Counted from the first letter of the stretch, positions 21,659 to 33,037 are shown. The stretch: DNA of 64,000 nt from Nemopilema nomurai (GCA_003864495.1 ML133488.1:3012674-3076673), one strand, 5' to 3'. Translations and numbers: made by a program. The notes: generated by a model not told the origin, from the sequence alone.

Positions 21659-22927
21659 CTAAAGTCCAAGCACATGCTTCACTCTTTCAAAAAATGGTAT
21701 CATTTCCGGGCAATTGTTGCTTCTGCGCATTTCAAGAGCTTGAGACATCTGGTCATCTATCCAATTTGCTCTTCTTGAATGTGATGGGTGAGTAGAGAGC
21801 CATTCCATTGGGCTTTGATTTTCTTCAAGTTTGTCCATTCTCTTCCAGAAATTTGAAATTTTCCTGACATCAAAACAAGCTCTAGCTGCTAGGTAAAGTC
21901 CAATACAATCAGCTTCTCTCTCCAAGTCTCTTTGATAAGGTAAATGTATCAGAATATCCTGAAGCTTACTTTCAATGAGATTCAAGAAAACAGCTATAAC
22001 ATCAGAAGGGACAATTGACCACAACAATGTTACAACTATCAAGTTAAAGATGCTCACAAAGCCACTGAAACTTAATTGTTCCGCAGGATGCTTCAATAGA
22101 ACATGAGCTATCTCATGACCTAGTACACCAGCTAATTCATCATCATTCTCAGCTGCTTCTAGCATGCCAGTCATGACAAATATCTCCCCATTGGGGAGGA
22201 CAAATGCGTTTACAGTTTCACTCTCAACTACATTTATCTCCCATGACTTATTAAGCACCTCAGGGCATATATTACTATTAAGAATCCTCTTGGCTATTTT
22301 GACAACTCTTTTATAGCTTGGATGATTAGGAGGTAAAAATGATTCCTTCAGCTCTTCACTTAACGCAATAAATTCCTTTTCTGCAATTTCTTTGATTTGA
22401 TGGTCGTTCATAATCATCAACTGTTTTCTTCCAGTCAAATCGTTTTCTTCAAGGTGGTAGTTGTAATATGCAAAACACAGTCCCACAGTACTGAAAACGA
22501 CAATTATAATCTTGTCAGTTCTGCTTCGGGCACTGTGGAAATATATTCTCTTTTGTTTGTCGGGTAGGGCTCGCCACCACTTACGAACCTGTCTTCCCAA
22601 CAACACTGCACTGATACGTGACACAGGAGACGCTAGTTTCAACAGCAAGGGGCCTATTAGAGGAAGAGCTTGACGGCGTGGACTACAGTGAAAATATCTG
22701 TGGGTGTTTGAAAGTATCAAGACTTTGTTTCCAATTCTCCATTGATAAGAAATTGTATTGAAAGTCAATGTTCTCTTAGTACGCTTTGAGAAGGACATCA
22801 ACAAGCTACTATTGAAAGTCAGGCGATGAAAACAAAGTTCACTTTTTACTGGTTTCCTCATACTTTGAGAAGTATGATTTACCAAACTTCGCCACATTTG
22901 TCTACTCAACATCCTTGAGGAGTACAT
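21659..22927 (-). CDS. OMA1: OMA1-like mitochondrial M48 zinc metalloprotease, intronless
   Basis: 422 aa in one exon. The first 80 or so residues are basic and lack acids, as in a mitochondrial presequence. They run into HCSPRRQ, typical of the OMA1 N-terminus. A membrane segment lies at about 139-156 and a second hydrophobic region at about 288-317. The zinc site is HEIAH at 271-275 (within GHEIAHVLLKH), with the third ligand Glu338 in EREAD. LSTHPSHSRRANWI at about 377-390 is the conserved C-terminal block. Family role: an inner-membrane stress protease that cleaves OPA1 and, in mammals, DELE1. Start choice: the first ATG gives the presequence. The lack of introns is odd beside the 9-20-exon neighbours. 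It is divergent from the amino-acid transporter, with a transposon between them. Confidence 0.93.
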   Translation of the reverse strand: MYSSRMLSRQMWRSLVNHTSQSMRKPVKSELCFHRLTFNSSLLMSFSKRTKRTLTFNTISYQWRIGNKVLILSNTHRYFHCSPRRQALPLIGPLLLKLASPVSRISAVLLGRQVRKWWRALPDKQKRIYFHSARSRTDKIIIVVFSTVGLCFAYYNYHLEENDLTGRKQLMIMNDHQIKEIAEKEFIALSEELKESFLPPNHPSYKRVVKIAKRILNSNICPEVLNKSWEINVVESETVNAFVLPNGEIFVMTGMLEAAENDDELAGVLGHEIAHVLLKHPAEQLSFSGFVSIFNLIVVTLLWSIVPSDVIAVFLNLIESKLQDILIHLPYQRDLEREADCIGLYLAARACFDVRKISNFWKRMDKLEENQSPMEWLSTHPSHSRRANWIDDQMSQALEMRRSNNCPEMIPFFERVKHVLGL

Positions 22928-23824
22928 GTTTGTGATAAATCCACCGTGAAGTCTCCCAACCCGGTATCCAAAAGAAATAAACGTTGGTCACTTTTCATTC
23001 CTGACTGGTTTAAATTTTGCTGTCGGCCTGATGCCGAAGCCTCACTTTCATTTCGACTAAATAAATTCAACTCACTCATTCTCTCAGCAAGGGAGAATTA
23101 CCTCTGGAGGAAAGGGAGCCCTGAAATCGTGTAATGTCACGGAAAGACGATGGAGGCAGAAATGGGATATTCTGAATAATAAGAATTAACTAATAAACAT
23201 GGAGCCTAGTTCATGTTAAGACTCTGAGCAAGACATGGAAGAAGATTGGTGTGAAAACATCAAGTAACAAATTAAATGCATAAATCAAGGCATCGCAGCT
23301 CTCAAACTAAAACTTGCCTGTTACTAATCACATTATGCTTGCCTGTTACTAATTGGTGTCATGCTATTTAACCTGATATCATATACCATGCTATATATCA
23401 TACTACATTATACAGTGCCAGATTCAAGGGAGGCGTGAAGGGCGTACGCCCCAACCCCCCCACCCCCCCCCCCCCCTATTTCTACAGGTCAATGATTATT
23501 TTCTACTGCTTTTTGCGCTAGCAGAAAGGTGAACTGACACGCAAAATTAACTTGATCTCTATTGAAAGTCTATCTGGTCAAAACAATCAGGGCATTTTCA
23601 GTTTTTGAAAATTAAGCACCGTTTTCGAGTTTATGAGCGCTAAAGTTTACCACTGACAACCTTCCGATTAACTGCGAGTTCGTTCGAGCTTTTTCAAATC
23701 CGTGACGTCACAAAAACCACATTAAAATCACAGAATACACTTGCTCAACTTGGAACTGGAAGCCTTTTCTGACTATGGTTGGATTGACTTGATTTTGAAA
23801 AGAGAATCGATCGATACGTTGAAA

Positions 23825-24324
23825 ATGGATTCAGACTTCGATACAGAATTCATTTATCCTTATTTACAACAACAGGCAACGATTCGCCCTTATATGTTTG
23901 AGCCCCTACCGCGGTCCCAAAGAGATGCAGCTTGTGGGCCTAGTCATAGTGACAACACCGAGGATATTGAGGAGGAGGAGGATGTAAATACCGATAGGAT
24001 AGGATACATAGAATGGTAATTAGATTTTTATTTCTGCTTTTTAAAAACTCAGCTAGTATTATCATCAGTAAATGCAATTTTTTTAACTAAGATAATCACG
24101 AGACACTACAATATTGAAGATCGTTATTCGTACAAAATTTAGAGACTTGCCTTTAATGATAGTGTCTACCTGCCGAAACATTAAACCCATGCTTTTCTGA
24201 CTGATTCAGGTGTCAGTGTGGCAAATGTTTGCCAATGCGAAAAGGAAGGGAGAGTGTCTGCTGCTTGGAGGTAGACGAAGTAATAAAAACGAACCGGAAG
24301 ACTTTCATACATAACAGACCATGA
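23825..24324 (+). CDS. Truncated P2X7-ballast-like protein in the transposon (2 exons)
   Basis: Exons 23825-24015 and 24210-24324 splice at GT-AG in matching phase to give 101 aa. The first exon encodes an acidic leader with IRPYMFEPLPRS and an EDIEEEED run. The second opens with WCQCGKCLPMRKGRESVCCL, the Cys pattern of the zinc-binding intracellular 'ballast' domain of P2X7 receptors. There is no receptor channel part. Such free-standing ballast proteins are known from many aquatic invertebrates. After EVDEV the frame stops within 16 codons, whereas the domain normally continues for roughly another hundred residues. The gene is therefore cut short, probably by the internal deletion that joined it to the THAP fragment. 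Confidence 0.7.
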
Positions 24325-24401
24325 TGGCTTCAAGGGCAGACTGGCACCTAAATAGGGGCCCGGGAAATTTCAAAGAGAGGGGCCCGAAACCAATAAATAC
24401 C

Positions 24402-24490
24402 TGGGGTACTTCCCGGATGGTTGGGTTCTCGGGGAATGTGAACAACGTTTTTCCTTTACCAGTGCAATTATAAGCTGAACAACCAACCAA
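24402..24490 (-). pseudogene. First part of a THAP zinc-finger ORF in the transposon
   Basis: Starting at ATG 24488-24490 on the - strand, the frame reads MVGCSAYNCTGKGKTLFTFP followed by ENPTIR. This fits the start of a THAP DNA-binding domain (Met-x-x-Cys-x4-Cys, then a Phe-Pro block). The second Cys-x2-His pair and the AVPTIF box do not follow, so only the first exon or its equivalent remains. THAP domains occur at the N-terminus of several transposases. This fragment points towards the ballast exons from the opposite arm. Confidence 0.55.
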
Positions 24491-25103
24491 TTTTCTTTAT
24501 CTGCAATCACAGGCCAAGTTGATCTCGTCGAAAAGTAGCCGAATGTTAACAAGGCGCCTGGTCACTTCGTGCCTGATTTGTATTCGAGAAACGAAAAAAT
24601 GGTGTTTGTGACGTCACGCCCGCTAGGTCACATGAAATGCCGATAATGGCCGTTAACGATAATTTTGTGACATTCGAGGGTTAATTGCGACAAAACGGAA
24701 AGGAATAATTAACCAAAAACTTGAAATTAAGATTTTACGCATCATTTTCTACATTATATCAAAAAATAGTTTTGCGTGTCAGTTCACCTTTAAGGGCAAT
24801 TTTACAAAGAAGTCATACCTACGCCCACCTTTCTAATAATGCTGGATCCGGCCCTGATTATATGACATTGTATTTTATTATATTTCATCATGCTTCGTTA
24901 CATTATATTACATTTTTTCATATTTTAATGTTTTCTATATAGCAATGTTTTCTAAGAAAAAGCATGGTAACATAAGGGGGCTAGTCCAGTGTTTCCTATG
25001 CCGAAGGCATCGAGGTGATCATGTGACCACCTGGGTATAATCACGGGACGCTCCTAACGTCCCGGCAAAGATCGATGAGTGTGGACGTAAACAGAATGCA
25101 ACG

Positions 25104-28100
25104 ATGTCTTTCGCAAGTAAGTCAGTAAACTCTAGAGAGACTTCTCCATTGATTCGTAGCAGCAGCAAAGATATCCCCAAAGGTGAAGACTACCTTGGAT
25201 ATAAGTCTCAAAATTTGGCTGACAGCGCTCAGGACAATGTCGAAGATTCGGCAGTGGCAGTTCCTGGAGCTCCAGAGGATGACCGGCTTGAGTACGCTTT
25301 ATTCATTTTTTACAAACGAAAGAAGAATTGACTTAATAAAGATTTTCAAGTCATCAAAATGGGGTGGAGGGGGAGCACTTTTGGGAGCTCTCACTTAGGT
25401 CGATAAATGGGGCGATTTTACCCGAAGCTACAGATCTGCAACAATAAACCCTCTAGGTTTTGTTGGGTCAAAAGTTACCTATTACCGTTGTGGTGCGAAT
25501 CCAGTTTGCACCAAATCATGTTATGAGCTTGAGCATGTGCTACTGTTTATAAAAATTGTAAAGGCTTAGAGCAATCATCATTTTCCAGTAAATTTGCATG
25601 TTGTGTCACCTTCAATCATTTTTTCAAAATTCTAGGGGTAAGGTGTACCATTTCTTTATTAAGTGAGAAATGGTACTTTTAACTAAAATGTGTCTAGAGA
25701 CATTTAAAATTTTCCTATATTGTAAACTAAGTTTGTTAAGGTGTTTGCACTTATTTTTCTTGTTACAAATGTACTTTCTTTTGAAGTCTAAACTATTATT
25801 TACTTTTATGGTTTGCTTTAGAAACTGGCAAGTTGCTGTAAATTTGATCAAAGGAAGCATCGGAACAGGAATTCTAGGACTGCCTCTTGCAATCAAACAT
25901 GCAGGAATAGCTGTAAGTAGACTTTTAAAGATGTTCATGGATGTGTTTAGTTTTTTCGATAAAACTTGTGTATATATATTTTAATGTATTCAATTATTTA
26001 TGATTGATCCCTACCAAAATTGAAAAGGAACTTATGTTACTTGTTAGACACTTAACTTTTTGCTAATTGCAAGGGAAAGATGCCCAGGAGTTTTGATGGA
26101 CACCTTATCCTTTTTTGAATATCATCTATTTTTGAAGTTTAACAGAAACTTCTCCAATTAGCTCATTTTCTGATAAATTATATTTCTAGCTTGGACCAGC
26201 AGTTCTTGCTTTTATGGGCATATTGAGTTTGCATAACATGCATTTGCTGGTCATTTGTAGTAGAGCAATGGCAAAGAGGTAAGCAATTAATGAACTTCTA
26301 GAAGGATACTTTTCCCTGCTCGAAAATGTAATCTTTCAAACGGTCTTCACTCTCTTTTTGTTCATATGATAGTTTTTTGGTGATTGAATATTATTTTCAG
26401 TTGGAAAATGATATTTCATAGTGCATTCATAGAAATAGTTATCTTTTTAGATTATGAATAAAGGTAACAATAGAGGTTTTTTCTCTTTATTTTGTTGTGC
26501 CATCAAAATGTTTTGCTACTGGGCAAAAATAAGCTTTCCTACATAATCAAATTTTAAAAGATGCCAAATTATTTAGTGAAATTTACTTGAAAATGATATG
26601 ATAAAAATGTAATGAAAGAAAGGCTTAATGTGCTGTGTTTTTAGAAATAAGACTTATTCCAAGTTCTACAGACCACTTGTTTTTAAATCAAAGTAAGCAC
26701 ATTTGATATACAGGCTAAAGTTATACGTATGTCAGATATAGTCACGGCGGCTTTCAGAAGTTTTCAAAGTTATCTAAGTTTGCAACTAGTTAAGAATGCA
26801 TAAAGTGGTGTATTAAAAATGTAGAGAAATTTTTAACAAACATCTTTCTTTAGAGATAATGTCTCCCAACGTATGGATTATGGAGAATTAACAAATCTGG
26901 TTTTTGCTCATTATTGTAAAAAGTGGAAAAATGCAGCCAGGTAAGTGAATGATATGTTCACTGGTCAATAGAAAGGAGAATGCCCCTAAATGTCTTGTGC
27001 AAATTTATTCTGCCTCTGTTCAAGCTTCCTTTCGGAGAAATTGTCTACCTTTTACTTTTATTTTTTAAATATTATGCTGGTAAAAAATGAATTATTAAGC
27101 AGAATTACCCAGTAAGCCCATAATCTCCCCTCTCTCTGTGGATTTGCATAGTTTTGCATAGTCAAGTTTCCTATATTTGCAGCCGATTGGTGAAGTGACC
27201 GCTAATGACAACACATAAGGTTGATTTGATTAAGCTCAACTACAAACTGATTAAGTTCTTCAAAAGCAAAACATATCTTTAGACTATTTTTGTTGCATTT
27301 CTTTGTGTTTCTTAGTGTCTTATTGTTTGTTTTGTTCAATTCTAGCATGCTGGTGAACTTTTTTCTCTGTCTGGTACAACTTGGTTTCTGTTGTGTCTAC
27401 ATATTATTTGTTGCTGATAACATTTACAGGGTGAGATTTCATTAATCCATAGCTTGATAAACTGATGCAAGCAAAGTTATGTGGCATAGTTTCTGATGCC
27501 CTGTGTTCGTAAATACTGACTTGATAGTGTGCTGGTGCCCTTTCCTACTGTTTTTCCCTGCACTGAATCCTTAGCATTTCATTGTAAATAATCAATATGT
27601 TGGGCTAACTTCTTTTTCTATTATATACAATTTATAAATGACTTCACCTGTCTGTGTTGTTACAATCACCTTAATGTTATGTGATATAAACGATTTAGTT
27701 ATCCATTCCCATTGTTGTGATGTCTCTTCTAACTCTCCAGATGTAAAATAACAGACCTCAGGCAAAAAAGTCTGTTTATAGCTGGAGATGTTATAATCAA
27801 GTCTTGTTTAATATTAATATACAATAAATAGAAAGCATATATGTAACATTAAGTTTATAGACAACAGGATTTCCCACGAAGAATCATAAGAGAGTGCAGA
27901 AAAATAGCCGACCTGAGCGAGACTAGAACGCACCACCCCTGACTTTGTACGCCAAGAGAGGTGCAGGGCAAATAAATGGCTTGGCCTCGAGTGCTCGCTC
28001 GAAAGCACGACCCAATAGCTCAGCAGTAGAGCACTTGGCATGTAATGCTATAATGAATGCCAGAGTTTCTTTGAATGCAAAAATTGTATAAGTCATTGTT

Positions 28101-30783
28101 CATCATTTTTCAGTCCACACCTATAGATAATGCTAATTGAATATTGAGTAAATTGATGAATGTGTAAATTGATAAATTAAATCCTTAAAAAGTAAGAATT
28201 CAACCTTGTTTGAGGAAAATTCATTCTGTTTCAGATCACAGGTCAGTCATTGTCAGTGAGAATCTGGGCTGCCATTAGCCTTCCTGCTTTTCTTGGTCTG
28301 AGTTACATTGACCACTTGACCTTCATCTCCTACATATCAATAGTCGCCAACTTTTTTGCTCTATTTGGTCTTGGTGGTGTGTTAGCTGATGTCATCCCAC
28401 TAGCGTCCAGTCCAGCAAAGCTACCACTTTTTGGTAGTTTTTCCAACTTTGCCTTATTCTTTGGACAGTCTGTCTTCGCTTTTGAGGGCATAGGAGTGGT
28501 AAGTTTGGCATTTATAATTTTTTGTCACAGGGCCAGTTATTTGTTTAGATCACATTTCTTAAGCCAATATGGCTTCTTTAGTCTGTTCCCTTTTATCAAT
28601 TTTTCATTTCCAAGGTGTTCATATAACACATATAGTCCATTTTTATTATTTGTCAAAAAATGTTCCTCAGAATCCTATAGCCTTAGAAAATATGATCCAT
28701 GTTACAAATGAACCACTGAAAAAAACAAAAGTGTATAATTAAGCATCATTTTGGTTCTCACAAGAAAGAGGGCAAGTTTGTTAAGAAAAAATAAATCACC
28801 CACCTTCAAAACTGGTTCTTTTTTATTTTCTAGCAACAGCAAATTTGATATTATCTACAGTAAAATTGCTTGAAATTGCGCTATGATGTTCATTCCAAAT
28901 GGTTTTTTTAAAACATCTTACTAAAATCTACTCTCTTCCACTGGTTTTCTGTTTCCTTGATATGGCAATTGGTAACACTGCTGATTTTTGTTTGCCCTTC
29001 AGATTCTGCCCGTAGAAAAGAAGGCGAAGCGACCCAAGGACTTTGTGTTTGTGATGTACTGCAGTATCATTTTTGTTGTCACTTTGTACATTGTCGTCGG
29101 ATTGTTTGGGTATTTGGCGTATCCTGACCACATCGAAGGAAGCGTTACTTTAAACCTCACAGAGACACCGTAAGATTTTCCTGTTTAACAACCTTTTACA
29201 TTTCGAGTGCATAACAAAACAATAATCGAATGAAAAGTTATATTTTTAGTTTTTAATTTCTTGTCAGTTTTCGTTCGAATTTAATTACTCTCTTCCAGTC
29301 TCGTAATTAGCGTTACATCTGGAGCCTGTTGTTCGATATCGATTCCAGGCTTTAGTATGTAACAACATCCATTTATATGACATGTCAGCCTTTTTCATCC
29401 ATCCAAATCATGTCCTATATTGTTAAAGTACCTGTAACCTTCATTTGCTACATATGTATTTATTGTAAAAGAAAAGTAACGCCTAAAGGGAACGGGGAAC
29501 GCCTAAAACTGTTGCATTCTTTGTGTTCAATTCATATATGTATAAAAAGTAATGAAAGGTTTTGCATATATATAAATACACACGTAAATATGTAATTATG
29601 TAGGTGGAAATTTTATAACTATATTGATAAATATTAACTCATAGCTCTTTAAGTTACTTTTTAAAATTGGTAAATTTTATGTAGTATACATATATTGAAT
29701 ACATGTATATATCTCTTTTTACTTAATTTACATACATTTATTCGCTATCTTTCTAATCTCGCACATTTCATTTTAGGTTTCACATCGTTGTTCAAGTGGT
29801 TTACGCATTGGCAATATATTGCACCTACTTCATTCAGTTCTACGTTCCAATGACAATATTGATCCCGTCGGTTATACGTTACAGCCCCTTTCGTGTGGTG
29901 AAGATAGCCGATGTTTTGTTTAGGACATTTTGCGTCTGTGCTACATGTAAGGCATCTTGACAGTTTTGCAGAGCGATTGATAATAGCCCCTCATACCTCT
30001 TAACCCTTTCACGGTTTCTACATTTTTCATAGGCCCATATTTCACTACGGATCATTATCTCAAAAACAGACCTCCATTTTGTATCCTTGTGTACTAAATT
30101 AGCACATCGACACTATTTGAACATTTATGAAATTACAAAACTAAGGTGGTATCTATATTATATATATTTTTAAACCTATATTGGCGTGATGTACTTATTT
30201 GCATTTGCAGTAAAATTCATGGTGGCGAATTTCATGCTTAATATCTCAATACACTTGTTCTTGCGTAAAAGTGATTTTTTATGAAGTCAGAAGCCCTTTT
30301 ACTTAATTTTCAGTTTATGATGGTCAGTGTCCTACGTTAAAAAGCTGTCTGTCTTTGTCGTACTTGACCGAATGGAATCTTTCAACCTTCAAAGAATGGA
30401 AGTATAATGTTTAAAACCAATGTACCTATTTTGTTTGTTTACACCTATTATTTTTTGTTCTAGTTGGAATCGCCGTTGGTGTCCCACAGCTCGGCAATAG
30501 CATAGCATTGGTGGGAAGTCTCGCAGGATCCGCGGTACTCTTCGTATTTCCCGCGCTTTTGCACTTGCTTGTTATATGGCAGGATCGCCATCGTTTTGGA
30601 ACTATGTTGAATATTGCCAAGAACGTCTTCATAATGGTGATTGGCACAATCGGGGCCATAGTGGGAACGTACGAAGCTTTGAAAGCAATCATAGAAGACC
30701 GTAATATTTCGCCTGCGAAACACAGGCCCGACGGGCTAACTTTTTCTTTCGTTTCTAACAAGACCATGTCAAATTTTCATTAA
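25104..30783 (+). CDS. SLC36/PAT-type proton-coupled amino-acid transporter (9 exons)
   Basis: Exons: 25104-25291, 25822-25912, 26190-26278, 26854-26940, 27346-27430, 28235-28498, 29003-29169, 29777-29946 and 30464-30783. All are GT-AG with consistent phases and give 486 aa. The first 62 residues are a polar cytoplasmic tail. TM1 contains the family signature KGSIGTGILGLPLAIKHAG (from about residue 73). FAFEGIGV (261-268), followed by LPVEKKAKRPKDF, is the conserved TM6-loop block of PAT transporters. About eleven hydrophobic segments are seen. The family moves small neutral amino acids with protons across the plasma membrane or out of lysosomes and can feed mTORC1 signalling. An in-frame optional exon may lie at 26644-26691. 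It is divergent from OMA1. Confidence 0.93.
27870..28075. repeat. tRNA-derived repeat remnant in PAT intron 5
   Basis: GACCCAATAGCTCAGCAGTA then GAGCACTTGGCATGTAATGC (28005-28045) reads like the acceptor, D-arm and anticodon arm of a tRNA (Thr-UGU-like). It has no matching T-arm or 3' acceptor strand. The 140 bases before it contain, on the opposite strand, CTTGGCGTACAAAGTCAGGG followed by GTGGTGCGTTCTAGTC, which resembles a B-box end. The combination suggests a SINE-like composite rather than a working tRNA gene. The open frame across it on the - strand is spurious. Confidence 0.4.
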
Positions 30784-31529
30784 TGTTTTAGCTTAATGAA
30801 TGCTTCACCACGACACAAAGATAGCATATGATATACACTTTGCCTAGGTCGATGACTCTTGACTCCAAGCCTCGTGAAACAACTAGACCTTCTGTCAAAT
30901 TTAACGACCGCATAGCAATGCTTACCATTCGAGCTTGACTCTTTATTCCCACTGTTACACATCTTTCTACTCTTTTAGCTAAGTACTAATGTTGCTAACA
31001 ACCATTTACTTCTTTTTTGTCCTCTCAGAGCTCTTTTTTGAAACAAGATAAAGGATAATCAAGTGGAGTGCTCTATCTCCGAGAAACATCTGTAGCCAGG
31101 ATAAAAATTGTTTTTTCCGTTAGTAAAGAGTGTAGTCTTTCTAGAAGTGTTCAACAGCAGGAATATTTAATACGTTTTGCAATAAGCAATTATGGCGGTA
31201 TTTTTTAGGTTTCGCATGATAGATAGATAGAACATTACAAAGAATTTTATGATGAATTTACAAGAAAATTCCTTCTTTTCCATTCTACATTGTCTTTCTT
31301 TTTAAGGATGATAATTATTATAATGAAACTTGACATTTGAAAATCCCCGCCACAAGCTAAGAAACATCAAAATATTCAATGGTATCCCAAAAGTATTCCA
31401 AACCGATTCTGAAATAACAAAATCTTTGAGGTTGCAGGAATTTGCAAAAAATAATTTGGAAACGACCAGCACGCATTGTACTGTGGTTGTCCAGCAATTG
31501 TAAACCCTGTTTGGAGAGCAATACAAGAG
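30784..31529. other. Intergenic between PAT and the 90-bp satellite
   Basis: Presumed PAT 3' UTR followed by unremarkable AT-rich DNA. No ORF, RNA gene or element was recognised. Confidence 0.5.
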
Positions 31530-33037
31530 TTCTTCGAATTTTAAGGCAATTGTTATTCTGTGTCAAAATTCAATACGATATAGCGGTTCAAAGTTCATAC
31601 AATAGTGCCAATTGAGCAGTTCTTCGAATTTTAAGGCAATTGTTATTCTGTGTCAAAATTCAATACGATATAGCGGTTCAAAGTTCATACAATAGTGCCA
31701 ATTGAGCAGTTCTTCGAATTTTAAGGCAATTGTTATTCTGTGTCAAAATTCAATACGATATAGCGGTTCAAAGTTTCATACAATAGTGCCAATTGAGCAG
31801 TTCTTCGAATTTTAAGGCAATTGTTATTCTGTGTCAAAATTCAATACGATATAGCGGTTCAAAGTTCATATAATAGTGCCAATTTAGCAGTTCTTCGAAT
31901 TTTAAGGCAATTGTTATTCTGTGTCAAAATTCAATACGATATAGCGGTTCAAAGTTCATACAATAGTGCCAATTGAGCAGTTCTTCGAATTTTAAGGCAA
32001 TTGTTATTCTGTGTCAAAATTCAATACGATATAGCGGTTCAAAGTTCATACAATAGTGCCAATTGAGCAGTTCTTCGAATTTTAAGGCAATTGTTATACT
32101 GTGTCAAAATTCAATACGATATAGCGGTTCAAAGTTCATACAATAGTGCCAATTGAGCAGTTCTTCGAATTTTAAGGCAATTGTTATTCTGTGTCAAAAT
32201 TCAATACGATATAGCGGTTCAAAGTTCATACAATAGTGCCAATTGAGCAGTTCTTCGAATTTTAAGGCAATTGTTATTCTGTGTCAAAATTCAATACGAT
32301 ATAGCGGTTCAAAGTTCATACAATAGTGCCAATTGAGCAGTTCTTCGAATTTTAAGGCAATTGTTATTCTGTGTCAAAATTCAATACGATATAGCGGCTC
32401 AAAGTTCATATAATAGTGCCAATTTAGCAGTTCTTCGAATTTTAAGGCAATTGTTATTCTGTGTCAAAATTCAATACGATATAGCGGTTCAAAGTTCATA
32501 CAATAGTGCCAATTGAGCAGTTCTTCGATTTTAAGGCAATTGTTATTCTGTGTCAAAATTCAATACGATATAGCGGTTCAAAGTTCATGCAATAGTGCCA
32601 ATTGAGCAGTTCTTCGAATTTTAAGGCAATTGTTATTCTGTGTCAAAATTCAATACGATATAGCGGTTCCATGTTCATATAATAGTGCCAATTTAGCAGT
32701 TCTTCGAATTTTAAGGCAATTGTTATTCTGTGTCAAAATTCAATACGATATAGCGGTTCAAAGTTCATACAATAGTGCCAATTGAGCAGTTCTTCGAATT
32801 TTAAGGCAATTGTTATTCTGTGTCAAAATTCAATACGATATAGCGGTTCAAAGTTCATACAATAGTGCCAATTGAGCAGTTCTTCGAATTTTAAGGCAAT
32901 TGTTATTCTGTGTCAAAATTCAATACGATATAGCGGTTCAAAGTTCATACAATAGTGCCAATTGAGCAGTTCTTCGAATTTTAAGGCCATTGTTATTCTG
33001 TGTCAAAATTCAATACGATATAGCGGTTCCATGTTCA
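31530..33037. repeat. 90-bp satellite array, 17 units
   Basis: Units begin TTCTTCGAATTTTAAGGC at 31530, 31620, 31710, 31801 and then about every 90 bp to 32970. The last unit is cut at about 33037. Units are nearly identical, and differences are single bases or 1-bp indels. A shared variant (TATAATAGTGCCAATTTAGC) occurs at about 31868, 32408 and 32677. A CCATGTTCA variant occurs at about 32668 and 33029. Recurrence at multiples of the unit length shows duplication of multi-unit blocks. There is no coding potential. Confidence 0.97.

Larger units (their letters stand above)
23413..24856. mobile_element. Long-inverted-repeat DNA transposon carrying ballast-domain and THAP gene starts
   Basis: The left end CAGTGCCAGATTCAAGGGAG pairs with the reverse complement of the right end, CAGGGCCGGATCCAGCATTA. 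Deeper in the arms, a 22-bp word containing AGGTGAACTGACACGCAAAA is at 23525-23546 and inverted at 24770-24791. The palindrome GTGACGTCAC is at 23702-23711 and 24608-24617. The arms are therefore imperfect inverted repeats of about 300 bp. ATTATA directly abuts both ends, a possible 6-bp target duplication in AT-rich DNA. A run of about 22 C, broken by one A, lies at 23455-23476. The terminal sequence resembles hAT-type ends, but superfamily is unproven. The interior (about 890 bp) holds two facing gene starts and no transposase core. It is inserted between the divergent OMA1 and PAT genes. Confidence 0.8.

Noticed and set aside
23741..23824. Upstream extension of the ballast-like ORF from TTG
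   Set aside because: The first ATG at 23825 gives the conserved-looking leader. The extension has no in-frame ATG.
24305..24401. Continuation of the THAP frame after ENPTIR
   Set aside because: The following residues do not fit the rest of a THAP domain. They are read through a junction or intron.
23413..24856. Assigning the ballast/THAP element firmly to the hAT superfamily
   Set aside because: The ends look hAT-like, but the flanking direct repeat is only ATTATA (6 bp) in AT-rich sequence rather than a clear 8 bp, and no transposase core is present.
27814..28041. 75-codon - strand ORF with SWRTKSGVVRSSLAQ
   Set aside because: It is a translation of the tRNA-derived repeat in PAT intron 5, with no independent support.
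31530..33037. The 90-bp array as a CRISPR array
   Set aside because: The whole 90-bp unit is repeated with no unique spacers, and the host is an animal. It is a satellite.
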